Shown: piece by piece, positions 45,301-56,013 of the stretch
Layout: each line of letters begins with the position of its first letter
How positions within the stretch are numbered: position 1 is the stretch's first letter
Source: Hormiphora californensis
Lineage: Eukaryota > Ctenophora > Tentaculata > Cydippida > Pleurobrachiidae
Reading direction: 5' to 3'
Assembly (NCBI GenBank): GCA_020137815.1
Contig: CM035351.1
Location: 7,437,315-7,501,314 of the forward strand
Length of the DNA stretch: 64,000 bases
Notes under the pieces: model-generated
Told to the model about the DNA's origin: nothing
Database searches by the model: none
The model's input: the letters and a program-made list of their open reading frames with translations, nothing else
Position numbers and translations under genes: made by a program

Positions 45301-46517
45301 ACTCGTGAGCCTAATTTTAACCTTTTATTTAAAATTAAAGGACAGCGATGAAAAATATAAGTTTTAACAGACAATAAGATAAAATGTAGACCTAGAGGAC
45401 AACATATATATTACGTGTATTATTGTTACCAGGAACCGACCGAATCAGGAAATACTGGTCCCTGATTGGCTGATAACCAGTCACGTGACCTAAATATCGA
45501 GTTCTGATTGGTCGTTTACTTGTTTCGGTCGGTTCCTGATTGTTACCTACCCATATCCTCCTGCATTGCACAGTATCTAAAGTTCCATCTCATAGAGACA
45601 TCCCCTGTTGCTCCGTTACAGTATCGTCCTCCACGTGCACCAGGAACACAGCATTTACACTTACAACACTCGTCACATGATTGTGGTTCACAATTATCAG
45701 ACATAGTACACTATATAACAGGGCAAATTAAATGAAGTTGTAGATCTGGCATGATCAAGCACATCTATCTTCAGTAAACAAGGTTGCAATCAGAGACATT
45801 CACATCGTGGTTATGTGTACCCCAGACAAGTTATATTTGCGGGATGGAAAATATACAAACAACACGATATGACAATGCAACGAATGGTGCGGCTCATCTC
45901 TCATTATTTGTTTACCCTTCTTCTTCCCTATTTCTCACCCTCTTTTTTTGAGTAACATTCTCGTTTTCTCTCTCTTTCTCCATTCCCATCTTTCTCTCTC
46001 TTATTATCTAAGACGAAAGGTGAAACTCAAGATCGATAAATCCAATCTGCCGGAATCAAACATTGAACCCTCCTCCCCTTTCTTCCCCCTCCCTCTCCCC
46101 GGTACATTCTTTTCTGAGGACTGAATCACATCATCTCCATAACCCATATATAGTATTAAGTTTCATCACATTTTCCTCCCGGCCACCATCCTTCTTTCTC
46201 ACACACTGAAAGCAACAGCATTCAATTTCAACCCATTTCAATGCACCAATGCACCATACATATAAAACATCGAACTCTAGGTTTGACAATTACATTCAAA
46301 CACTAGTATTCACGTGAAATGAATATTGAATCGACCCGTGACTTTTTATTCAACAACCCGTGACATAGGTACTACATATGACATAGATGTGTTAACAGAT
46401 GATTAGAGTCTGTAGAGCGAAGACAAAATAAGTCTAGCGCTCGGATCCTAAAGTACCTGCATTAACTACAAACACCTCACTATATTCTATCCGCCCTTTA
46501 TAATATGCTTCTATCTC

Positions 46518-46610
<93 letters not shown>

Positions 46611-46703
46611 GCACACACGAATGACTCCGCTAATCAGTCACACTCTGCTCCCTCTAATCTGTCACTGACTCTTTGTTATGACAGTCAGAAATAGTGATAG
46701 AGA

Positions 46704-46793
<90 letters not shown>

Positions 46794-48564
46794 GGAGGGA
46801 GTGACAGAGAGAGAGAGAGAGGGAGGGAGAGAGAGAGGGGGGAGAGAGAATGTTGCATCTGACTTTATGTCACATACCGTAAGTTGGGGTAACTTTGTGC
46901 CACTTTTTAGCATTCTCCTAAAATAACTCCTTGCCAGAATCACACTCGAAAATTTTTGAACCAAATAATCCCGTTCCAGACCTAGTACACCAGATATAAC
47001 TAGTGAAATTTTTGGTTCCCTCTCATTTAATTACATTAATTAACGTGTATTTTAGTGTAAGTGGGGTTTTAGGGCATGGGGTAACTTTGGAATGAGGGTG
47101 GGGTAACTTTGGACACCCGTCCAAAGTTACCCCACGATAGTAATATTGGAACAAACATAAATCCGAACATTTTGCAATGATAAACAAATGAACCTAAAAT
47201 GTTTAAATGGAGCTTAAATGAGACAATAAATTATAAAAGAACAATAGGGTTAGCCAAACGCCCCATGATTTAAAAAAATTGTTTATGTCGACTTAACTTT
47301 TTTGGGTGTGAGGAATGATGAACCTAGCCACCAAATAAAATTTCAGCTCAATCGACTTGATTTAGAGGTTGCCACATCCGGCCTGAAACCCATCAAACAT
47401 CAATAATTTGAGGTTCCTTATCCACCCTACCCCACCATAGATGGTATTGGCCCTCTAGGCGAGTGTGTTAGTTCTTTTTGCTGAATTGGATAGACAGGAA
47501 GTGGTCTACTTTTGGGTACTGGCTAAATAAAGGAGTTTTGGTACCTGTGCTCCTGCATAGATTGTCTACAAGAACTAGAACACTCGCCTAGAGAGCCAAT
47601 ATCATCTAACAAGCTACAGGATGGATGAGGAACCCCAAATTTTTGAAGTTTGATGGGTTTCAGGCCGGATTTCTGTGATTTAGCTCCATAAAATAGTCCA
47701 AGTCCTAGTTTTTTCACTAACCTATCGAATAGATGGATGGAAATGGCGTGGAGTTGGTTGAATCTTGGTTATATGGCCCTAAACAATTCAGAGAGGGTCT
47801 AGGGCAACTCTACAGACATCAAAAGTTCAAAACATGTAGTATGGGGTAACTTTGGCACCCCGTCCAAAGTTACCCCAAAATTCAAAAAACGGTGGGGTAA
47901 CATTAGCCACCCCTATTAGTCTCAATTAAAGTAATTGATCGGATTTGAAAAATGGTGCCCCGAATTATTTGATCGAAACCCTTCCACTCTATGGAGCAAA
48001 CTTGATTCGGTCATTAGCCCGGTCAAATCTATGGTACCCATTTTGATTTGAACATTATTAGCGATTTTGACATCAATTATGTTTGCCCCTAATTAGGAGC
48101 TAATTAGCATAGAATTGAAAAAAATAAGTGTACCGTTAGTTAGACATTTGTGGGTCAATTACTTGTACACCCAAAAATTATGCCAAATCTGTCGTTATCT
48201 GTTGGTAATTTTGGACTAAAGCCAAATTTTGAAAGTGTCCAAAGTTACCCTGCAAAACAAAGTTACCCCAGATTACGGTAGTCTGTTATAACTATCGCTG
48301 CTTGGTCCTGTTTTCCTATACACAAACTCCCTTATGCGAAGCTTCACTCTTGTTTCCCCTCTTCCCGGTTCCCCTTCCTGTATTTCGTTACTTCTTTCTC
48401 TCTATATGACTCTCTTTGCCGTCCAGTCGTGACAACTTTGAATGTGTGTCGGCTCTGAGTGCTATTATAGTACTACGCAACATTATCGCCTACCAATTAA
48501 CTGCCCTCTCTAGGAGAAGCAGATAGATAGAGAGTCAGAGAGATAGAGGATAGATATAGAGGGA

Positions 48565-48656
<92 letters not shown>

Positions 48657-50555
48657 CGTCCTAAGAGGGCACCGCATAGTGTTTTTGTCACATGTGCTAC
48701 GTATACTCCAGTAGTGAAACTGTTCCTAACTTGTTAATTTTCCAACTACAACTATATCCCATTATGTTTAATAATAACCCAGCAGCTCCATATATAGAAT
48801 GAGTGAGCCGACAACTCCATGTCCTCGTCCCCCCAGCGCAAAGTATGAACCGGATTTTTGCAGAGGTACTCAGTCAAGTTAAAACAGCTAAATCACCCCT
48901 TCTGAACCGGCGATATAAGAATTTCGGGGACATTAGCGGGAAGGATGATACCAGAATTCAAGATATCTACACGGAGGAAGATCTGAGGAAGACCCTCTCT
49001 GTGTCGGAGTGTCTGGTCTGTGTAACCTACTCTGCTAAGTGGTGTGGCCCCTGGAGGATGATTCGTCCTGATGTCCACAGGCTGTCTCACATCCACAGTG
49101 ATGTTCTATTCCTGGAGGTTGATGTTGATGTTAGCACGGAGCTTGCCACTGCCCGCAAAGTTACCTGCATGCCTACCTTTCAGTTTTACAAGTCATCCTT
49201 CCTGTTAGACAGTTTTGCAGAGCCTAATCGGATTAAACTCGATGAGACGATAAGGAAGCTGAGGAAGGTGGAGGTGATGGTTGAGGATGATAAATGGCCA
49301 AGCAGAAACAGCGTGTTTTACAAGTGATCTTGATGTTGTAGCAGTGATTATCATGTTGCTTTTGACTTTATGTAACGGAGAGAGATGATGGATTTGAGGT
49401 TGAAACTTTCCTCGTTATGGAGGCTTCGTTTTATGATCAGAGATAGCGAGATTGACAGAGGTGGGCTATAAGAGCATTAGCCTGACAGAGATGGACGAGT
49501 GAGTGGTTTAATGTAGTGCAGTGCGACGGAAAACATAATATTTTGCTTGTTAGTATACTGTGTTAACTATCTAAATTGTAAAAAGTTTTAACAAGATGTG
49601 TGCTAGCTCCTGATTAGTTAACTAGATGTACAGCAAGAACAACAAACAAGAGTGGTGGTCGGGTGATGAAACTGACACATTTTAATTAGAAGGAAACACT
49701 GATTATGTCACATGAGGGATTGCATGATTTGATCAAAGATGGCCGCATTTCCAAATCTCAATAACTAGCGCACCCATTGGGTGCGCCTCAAGTAAGGGCT
49801 TTTTGATAACCCACCCGGCTTTGCCGGGTGGTTCGTTTTGCCCCTTTCCACGTCTATAACACGGTTGCCATGGCAACTGAATTGATAACTATGGGGACTG
49901 GCATGTTGAAAGTCATTCGAAAATATTAACAAACTTCCACTGAAAGTTCCAAAAGTGTGAGCAACAGCTTTACAGCTTTGGTCACATGAAGTTTTTTATG
50001 AAGGAGCAGTCTGTCGCTTAGATACCGCTGAACGAACGACCACCACTTCGACGTTCATCTCCAAATTATAATAGAGATTCTTCCCTTCCTCCTTTCTTTA
50101 ACTCTCCCTGTTCCCTGACCCTTTCTCGCGAGGAGCGAGGAGAGTGGTCACTGGCCGGGCGCTGATACATCTTTCCTGAAATTTCTCTTCTTTCTTAGTT
50201 AATCGTCGACTCTCCGGTCGAGTCGCCGATCAACTCGAACAAATGCAGAACAAGTTACTCAGCAACACCACTATTTGGCCAATACCTTCATCTCTTGTTA
50301 AAATTACCCCTTCCTATAGATCCTTTGTCACTTCTCTCTCTCCTCACTGCTATAATTGCACATTATTAAATGTCCCAATGCCTGGGACTCTTTTGGATGA
50401 TCTTGAAATATCAAGAAAGTTCCAAATATATTTCTGGAGTAAATTGTCATGGCATAATGAATGTAGGAAGACTATATAAATTCTTTGCTGTATGTGTCCT
50501 GGAGGTGACAAATATATACCTCCCTAACAACATACTCTCTCTTTCTCTCTCTCTT

Positions 50556-50628
<73 letters not shown>

Positions 50629-53600
50629 AACTAGAGCTAACACCTGTACTTTTTGCAGTTGCAAGAATTCCAAGCGTACACTATTACTGTCCAAGCCCAG
50701 AATGGAAAGTATACTGGTCCTCGATCAACAACAGTGTGTGTAGTGGAATCAAATCCAGGTAACCGGCATCCCTCTAGGAAATCCTGTGGGTAGTTAGAAA
50801 ACTGTATGGGTACTACTAAATTAGGGAGCGGCCGGTAGATAAAGAATCCCTGAAATTATTCACCATGGTAGTGTCATGGTTTCATCCCCATTTCACCAGC
50901 CGACCAGGAGAGAAGCTCCTGCAACCCCTCCATTCTTTCATTTCACCTGTTCATCTACAGGTGTACCTGGGCCGGTGATAAACCTGTTTGCCCAAGATAT
51001 CACCTACAACACCGCCACTTTGAGATGGGAGCCTCCTTTGTACAGAGGGACACTCGATCTAACTTATGAAATTAAGGTATGTCTGGAGACACCAGTCTGG
51101 ACATGTGGTTCAATAATGAACGTGAGCTACTAACCCCACACCCCACTGTTTAGGGTCTTACCCCCACTCCCCACTGTTTAGGGTCTAACCCCCACTCCCC
51201 ACTTTTTGGGAATTGAGCTAGAGTCTAACCCCCACACCCCACCATTTAGTTCGGTGCGTATGCCTATGGAGCGTTCGTTGGCCCAGTGCATGTGATCGTA
51301 ACGGATGATACTAAATACAACATTCACAACTGGTTACAACCTCACAACGGCTATGCGGTGACCGTCACTGCTAATAACACTAAAGGATCCGGACCTGAGT
51401 CAGCCACCATTGTTGTTACCACACTAACTGGTCAGTATATTGAGCTGTTTGTACCCCTCACCTATTACTGAACAACCCCTCCCCACCAGTTAATTAAATG
51501 GAATGTAAAAGTAAAATCCAATTTTACCTTGTCCAATGTTTATCTGATCTTCCTTTGATCCTTTGAAAAACTAGACATGACCATATAATTGAACTAGGTA
51601 GAACAGACACTCTAGCTCCTACTTTTACCAACTTTTTCCTCCCTCCGAATGAAGTCATATGTTTCCGTGTAATGACCAAACCTGGCACACTCACAACACC
51701 CGCCCTCTTTATCACCCCACCGTTGATTATGTTTTTAAAAACCCGACCTGGCCTAAATCCAGTTTTTCCAACAGCCCCGATAGGAAGTGCAGAGTACGAG
51801 ATAAAGTTCCCAGCGGTCCACTTTGTGGATTCCTCCAATGCAGCTGTGTGGGCTGACTTTACCAGCGAACTGCAGAATGCGATAGTAAAAGGAACAGGGG
51901 TAGACAGGTTAGAGAGACTGACACTACCAACAATTATCAACACAAGAAAAGCTTTACTTCCGGGTTACCTTTAAAATTACAACACAGCTTGTCTTTGCCT
52001 ATCACACAATTCCCACCGGTTATTTGAAATTCCACCCTACATGACATGTGCCGGAAGTATACCATAATTATACATCTGGATTATTTGGCAAGGAAGCGCC
52101 TCTTCTTATCTAGAGGCCTTATCAACTATGCCAGTGCCAAAATATTTTATCTCACTAAAGCTATATTGCTGGATAGGAAAGTGAAGGCGCCAGCTGGAAA
52201 TAATTCAACAATTCAGAATATGCATCGAATTATTATTATCGACTTGTACAGCGAAATATTTTCCCATAGCCAATTAGACCCCATGACAAGCTTTTGTTAT
52301 TTATGGGAAGCCTTTTGGACTTTAGCCATTTGGAACCATAACTACGAGTACTGCACTGCTCTCTCCCCTACAGCATCTACCAAGTGTAACCAGTAACCAC
52401 ATCTCATCTACATAATCTCACCACCTCTCTCTGTATTTCAGTGCACGAATCCTTGCTATAAGCCTCATTCAACAAGACAGCCAGTTTGCTAAGGTTGGGG
52501 TTTGGATTAAACCCCGGGACAAAGACTACTCCCAGCCGTCTACGGAGGAAATTGAGAAGTCCTTGTCTGGCATGATCAGTAGAAAGGAGTTGAAGGTGAT
52601 GTCTCTCACTGCTACTGATGGAAAGTAAGTCACACTTGACAAACTCAAGAGTCATCCAGAGAGCTCAGAGCTGTTGGAGCTGCAATAGATGTGACATGAT
52701 TCTTATTTTTTCATTGAGTATTAGAACATCCGCCCTAGAACCCGTTAATCCCTGCCCCGACCCCTCTATCTAACACCTCTCTTCAGGATCGACAGGATAG
52801 CCCAACCAGTCTCATCGTCCCATCACGACGTGGCAGAGATAGTAATACCTGGTATCTGTGGACTTATTGTTGTCGCCCTTACGGCTGGACTACTTTACTA
52901 TAGAAACAGGTGACTTATAGACCTTGGGTTATTCATATCTCTCACTCAACAATGATTTTATATACGAACCCCCCCCCCCCCATAAAACCGGAAACCTCCT
53001 TCCCTCCTCCGGCATCCACCCGTTACGGCGTTACATGGTGGCCTTTGTTACTTTCGAACATTCACAATTTACCCGAACTGTAAAGTTTGCTCTTCAAAAA
53101 GGGTGTGACAACCTCTACCTCCCCCTCAGGTACCAGCAGGTGTTACGGCGTGCAAGGTTCACCAGCAGGTTCAATAATAACGGAGATGAGGGCGATGTGA
53201 ACATGATCGAATGTGCTGACGATTCCACAGGTAGGAAGAGAGAGATAGAGGGAGGGAGAGAGTTCCTCCCTTGCCGGCGCGCCAAACGACGCGGCCTGAG
53301 TGTGAGGTGTCTTCGATACCAAGGGGGAGGTAAAGATATGTGTCAGTCTCAGAGCAAGTTGAAATATGTTCTTTTTACAGTTTCTGGTAGTGATCTGAGA
53401 GGAGGAGCGCTGGCGATATCAAGTGAAAGAAGTCACGCCCAACCACCAACCAGCTTCAAAAATATCTTTGGAAGGTTCGTACGGGTCGCAGTTTATACAA
53501 GTTCAACCGTTACTGTTTTGTTTATATTCAACCGTTAGACCGGCACCAGTATGATACCAAAACCTAATTAAATTGGATTCTATAAACTATTTCCTAATCC

Positions 53601-53720
53601 AATCTACCTCCCAGATTAACTGGACGGAGTACTGCAAACGGTGGCGAATACTCCCGAGTGGGAGATCATGAAGAGTTACTAGATGACGAGGAAGATGAGG
53701 AACACTTACTACCACTCTAG
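28742..53720 (+). CDS. VPS10-domain sorting receptor with PKD and FN3 repeats (30 exons)
   Basis: Sortilin-family receptors carry cargo between Golgi, endosomes and surface. Exons: 28742-29061, 29166-29286, 29406-29636, 29973-30148, 30997-31107, 31327-31496, 32004-32197, 32716-32824, 32976-33135, 33666-33847, 34718-34907, 35073-35275, 36616-36796, 36884-37070, 37328-37484, 37633-37750, 37844-38007, 38188-38390, 39619-39783, 40023-40203, 45033-45217, 50659-50758, 50961-51076, 51250-51430, 51775-51907, 52442-52624, 52787-52909, 53130-53230, 53381-53474, 53615-53720; ~1,610 residues. A signal peptide ([13 protein letters not shown]) and furin-like site RNKR precede VPS10 (exons 1-10) with its Cys-rich end (11-12). 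Then two PKD-like domains (13-15), five FN3 (16-24), a juxtamembrane domain (25-26), a TM (exon 27) and a tail with YSRV and an acidic dileucine. Introns agree in phase except for single extra bases in exons 3 (~29543), 4 (~30011) and 7 (~32051). Confidence 0.9.
30283..30325. repeat. (GA)n microsatellite, VPS10 intron 4
   Basis: Pure GA dinucleotide tract. A loose 14-bp repeat of TGTACACACCA(C/T) type follows at about 30447-30512. Neither is coding. Confidence 0.9.
33170..33262. repeat. two similar hairpins, VPS10 intron 9
   Basis: GGGACCCTTCACCCTCCCTA and its reverse complement flank TGCA. A second copy of the hairpin follows (CACCCTCCCTATCCATAGGA). It looks like a tandemly duplicated small palindrome. 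Confidence 0.75.
34068..34145. repeat. AATTACATGT tandem repeat, VPS10 intron 10
   Basis: Three clear and further decayed units of TTAATTACATGTAATTAC, itself a palindrome. A run of TTATGG and TTTTATGG units follows at about 34383-34425. No function is suggested. Confidence 0.8.
35493..36489. mobile_element. ~1-kb foldback element in VPS10 intron 12
   Basis: Almost the whole element is one inverted repeat. The left end GTCAGGGCATATGATG is matched by CATACGGTG-type sequence ending TATGCCCTGAC on the right, and the arms (~490 bp) pair along their length with few differences. The centre near 35985-36010 is GAGCAAAAAACGGTAAAAAGCC. A TA dinucleotide flanks both ends (35491-35492 and 36490-36491), as with Tc1/mariner-like insertions. 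No transposase is encoded. Confidence 0.88.
39796..40022. repeat. minisatellite ending in the VPS10 exon 20 acceptor
   Basis: Units of about 21-33 bp with CCTCCCTTCTCCCC plus AGGGTTACC or ATGGTTACCATGG. The final unit (CGTCTCCCCAG then GGTTACC) is the acceptor and first codons of exon 20. Open frames that join the repeat to exon 20 are artefacts of the repeat being free of stops. Confidence 0.85.
40519..41855 (-). CDS. PIM-like Ser/Thr kinase, nested antisense in VPS10 intron 20
   Basis: Two exons in coding order: 41855-41243 and 40802-40519; about 298 residues, essentially a bare kinase domain. Motifs: [16 protein letters not shown] (ATP-binding Lys), [36 protein letters not shown], and [14 protein letters not shown]. 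Valine instead of Asp in the VWAIG motif, the DENIL catalytic loop and the DLFDY segment after the hinge are PIM-family traits. PIM kinases are constitutively active and promote growth and survival. The whole gene lies within intron 20 of the VPS10 receptor on the opposite strand. The HRD, DFG and Lys residues are intact, so it should be active. The splice joint is in phase. Confidence 0.85.
42342..43634. mobile_element. 1.3-kb non-autonomous DNA transposon, 8-bp TSD
   Basis: Ends GGGGGGGTTCCAACCTATTTG and the reverse complement (ATAGGTTGGAACCCCCCC). The octamer GTGAGAAT sits immediately outside both ends (42334-42341 and 43635-43642), an 8-bp target-site duplication as made by hAT-type transposases. 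Inside are runs of ACAAAAAAAT (near 42405-42463, and GTACAAAACC near 43588-43615) and a ~64-bp tandem array (42895-43340). No transposase. It lies just upstream of the PIM-like gene within the VPS10 intron 20. Confidence 0.88.
42895..43340. repeat. ~64-bp tandem array inside the hAT-like element
   Basis: About six units of TTTCTAAGCGAGAAATTTCC, CCGAATCGCAATTTCTTACC and GAGAAAATTTTCTCGAATCG, decaying to the right. Each unit has short palindromes (GAGAAAATTTTCTC). Confidence 0.9.
43887..44159. mobile_element. 273-bp Tc1/mariner-like MITE
   Basis: Starts TACAGGGTGGGCCAGAAACA and ends with its reverse complement; the ~38-bp inverted repeats (through GGAGCCACTTGGAGATA) are perfect or nearly so. 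The terminal TA at each end fits the TA target duplication of the superfamily. No coding capacity. Confidence 0.88.
45430..45538. mobile_element. 109-bp MITE with 8-bp TSD, VPS10 intron 21
   Basis: Inverted ends CAGGAACCGACCGAA and TTCGGTCGGTTCCTG. ATTGTTAC lies directly outside both ends (45422-45429, 45539-45546), an 8-bp target-site duplication as for hAT elements. A smaller internal palindrome (GTCACGTGAC) is present. Confidence 0.88.
46529..46793. repeat. (CT)n and (GA)n microsatellite pair, VPS10 intron 21
   Basis: A CT tract at about 46529-46606 and a GA tract at about 46707-46793, separated by 100 bp, are mutually inverted and could form a hairpin. More GA-rich sequence continues to 46848. 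Confidence 0.9.
46875..48280. mobile_element. 1.4-kb TIR element with repeated GGGGTAACTTTGG motifs
   Basis: The left end TACCGTAAGTTGGGGTAACT and the right end AGTTACCCCAGATTACGGTA are inverted repeats with one or two mismatches, with TA at both termini. The word GGGGTAACTTTGG or its complement CCAAAGTTACCCC recurs inside (near 47078-47135 and 47843-47900). Blocks such as TTGATGGGTTTCAGGCCGGAT (47648 on) recur inverted near 47377-47397, so the interior is also partly folded back. No transposase frame. Confidence 0.75.
48567..48652. repeat. (GA)n microsatellite, VPS10 intron 21
   Basis: Pure GA tract 150 bp upstream of the thioredoxin-like gene. The Ser-Leu frame on the other strand is an artefact. 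Confidence 0.95.
48845..49327 (+). CDS. thioredoxin-like protein with WCGPW active site, intronless
   Basis: 160 residues from ATG 48845. The frame is open to 48803 through a GTG, so a slightly longer start is possible. Residues ~35-140 form a thioredoxin fold: [26 protein letters not shown], and the cis-proline loop [13 protein letters not shown]. The usual WCGPC has become WCGPW, so only the first, nucleophilic cysteine remains and a two-cysteine disulfide exchange is impossible. A ~35-residue N-terminal and a short C-terminal extension (ending SRNSVFYK) exceed the ~105 residues of cytosolic thioredoxins. It is single-exon and lies on the same strand inside intron 21 of the VPS10 gene, suggesting a retrocopy. 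A TATATA string lies at 48790-48795. Confidence 0.75.
   Translation: MNRIFAEVLSQVKTAKSPLLNRRYKNFGDISGKDDTRIQDIYTEEDLRKTLSVSECLVCVTYSAKWCGPWRMIRPDVHRLSHIHSDVLFLEVDVDVSTELATARKVTCMPTFQFYKSSFLLDSFAEPNRIKLDETIRKLRKVEVMVEDDKWPSRNSVFYK
49768..49831. repeat. two GC-rich hairpins, VPS10 intron 21
   Basis: GCGCACCCATTGGGTGCGC (49768-49786) is a perfect palindrome. CCACCCGGC-TTT-GCCGGGTGG (49811-49831) is a second hairpin. They stand out from AT-rich flanks. Confidence 0.8.
50541..50625. repeat. (CT)n tract before VPS10 exon 22
   Basis: A long CT microsatellite ending about 34 bases before the exon 22 acceptor at 50658. It may contribute to, or distance, the polypyrimidine tract. Confidence 0.9.
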
Positions 53721-55289
53721 ATCACTCACTGAGATCTGTATATCTCACCTGAAATAAGAGAGAAAGCAAGATGAGACATTTGGTTGATACCAATACGAGT
53801 GTGAGGTTTCTCAAAATAGCAGTATTTTTATTTTCATTGATATGAAGAAGAATTAGCGAGAGAGAGAAGGAGAAAGATATTCAGAATGGAAAGACGACCT
53901 CTTCCAATTGATATTCTAATGTTGTAGACGAGTTAGATAAGTTTTGTATCATAGTCGATAGCCTCGTGAGATAGTGCTATTGTTAGAGTTTGTCTATTGT
54001 GTTTTTTTTCGCCCTGCCAAGGCGTGCAAAGTATTTTTGCCAGGTCTGCCTTTTGCGAGTGCGACCTACATGTGTCGATGAGCCATATTGCGTCAAATAT
54101 TCTGTAAGTGTACACATTGTGTACATGAAGATTGTTGCCAGCTAGATCACCTTGTAGAGTACCCGGGTTCTTTTTTTTGTAAGTTGGTCCCTAACTCGAC
54201 AAGGATCACTGCAGAGTCAGAAATTTTGCGACTTACGAAGTGAGGGTAGACCTGGCAAGTGTGTTTTTTCTTAACTGCTTTTTGGCAGCAATTTTAGCCG
54301 GCCCCAAAGTTGCTGCTCCTTTGTTTTTGTCCATATAGATTATAGGATTTATTGTTTGAGAGTGAAGCAATGAAATTAAACATTTTCCTGCCATGCGCCA
54401 CCTAACAGCTCCATATTGGCTGTCTGGCGCCGCCGACCCGGTCAGGAATCCAAACAGGGTCGGTGCATTTTGTTTAGCTCCCATTATGCCTTGTTGAGGG
54501 GGGTCCTCCTCAGCAAGGCATGCCATCAGGTGGAGTCAAAAGAAAACAGGACACATCAACTTAAACAATGCAATTACATTTAGTTTTGCATAACCAAAAT
54601 TTAAATGCATATTATTATGTACTGGCCAGAGATCGAAGGCTCTAAACATCTAGTTTGTCCCAGTACAGGCCCTTCCGTGTGCTGTTTTACTGCACAAAGA
54701 TCAATTGAAGCTGTTCTGGAGAAACTAGATAGGACGTCAGGAGTTATCGATGAATTGGTGTGTTTGTGTTACTGTTTGACTTTTGATGTAAATTTCATTG
54801 AAAATTACTGCGTTTTGTTTTGTTCGACATCAGGGATCAGGCTTGCAGTTGCCTCAGCTCTGGGGTAGGGGTGCTGGTGACATTGACAACAATGCCGAAT
54901 GGTAGTCCCACTCCGACGATTCAAGGGAGGCTACTACTAGTACTAGTATAGTACTCCCACGGCCATTGGCCAAGGGTAGACCCCATCTGAGCGCACTGTG
55001 AGAGTCAAATAGGGGTTTGTCGCCGCCAGTCAGAAGGAATCGTTTTAGGTGCAGTAGGTGTAATTGAACGGGCCCCGGGCACTCGGCCAGAATTGCACAA
55101 TCACAATGCAGTTGGACTGCCAGTACCATTGGAAATGAAAGTGCTACTACCACAGTCCCATGTTCATATTGTGTAAACTGGTAAATAACCAGTTTACCAT
55201 TGACCTGGTTTGGATCCCATACTGATACTCGCTAGAATGGCTGGACTCCAGACTTAAAGTTGACCAACTTACAAAAAGTACCCGGGTAA

Positions 55290-55424
55290 TGTCTGGCGTG
55301 GCCAGACCCCGATTTGATTCTCAAGACAGTGCGCTCTGATGATCTGAGCCGCTCAGTGAGCGCACTGTCATGTCACTGTTGAATTTTGCATTGAATCAAA
55401 TCGGGGTCTGGCGCCGCCAGACAG
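55290..55424. mobile_element. TGTCTGGCG-family MITE, full copy
   Basis: Begins TGTCTGGCGTGGCCAGACCC and ends TCGGGGTCTGGCGCCGCCAGACA. CCCCGATTTGATTCTCA on the left pairs with GAATCAAATCGGGG on the right; GACAGTGCGCTC and GAGCGCACTGTC lie inside. It can fold into one long hairpin. Confidence 0.85.
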
Positions 55425-55890
55425 TCCATTAAAGGACTCACGAACTCGAAGTGAGAATAGGTGGCAATGGCAGTGGTACCAACCCGAACCGTACGTGTCG
55501 GGCTACCTAGACAATCTGTCAATGCTACACTGAACCAGAGACCTCTAGTTTAAATTTGTTCTGGTTCCAAATCCGAAGGAGAGCTGTCTGGCAGTGCCCA
55601 CTGCCCACCCCGTTTTAATGGTTACGGAAGCTATCCAAATCCAATGTCCATTATGGACTCCATGTCTGGCCCAATCTGAGCCAACTGTCAGTGTCACTGC
55701 CATGACGGAAACAAGGTGACAGCGAGGCCAAACAATGACGGTCTGACATTGGTAACATAGACACCTGGCGGGGGTCGCGCCAGGTGTCTATGTCACCAAG
55801 GTCCTACATTGCGGGCACGCTAAAACGTGCCTTACTATCGCAATGCCCTATATCGACAGAGGGGTAACTTCGTTACCAACCATCTGAGCC

Positions 55891-56013
55891 TGTCTCGCGG
55901 CGCCATACCCCGATTTGATTCTCACGACAGTGCGCTCAGATGATCTGAGCGCACTATTGTCAACAGTGTTGAATTTTGCATTGAATCAAATCGGGGTCTG
56001 GCGCCGCCAGACA
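55891..56013. mobile_element. TGTCTGGCG-family MITE, second full copy
   Basis: Same order of inner inverted blocks as the copy at 55290-55424, about 500 bp away, with a mutated left tip (TGTCTCGCGGCGCC). It is followed by the same flanking sequence, so it arose by segmental duplication and not by an independent insertion. Confidence 0.8.

Noticed and set aside
49811-49831. bacterial-type terminator hairpin
   Set aside because: The stem-loop has no T-run directly after it, and the context is a eukaryotic intron; contamination is not indicated because flanking exons belong to one gene.
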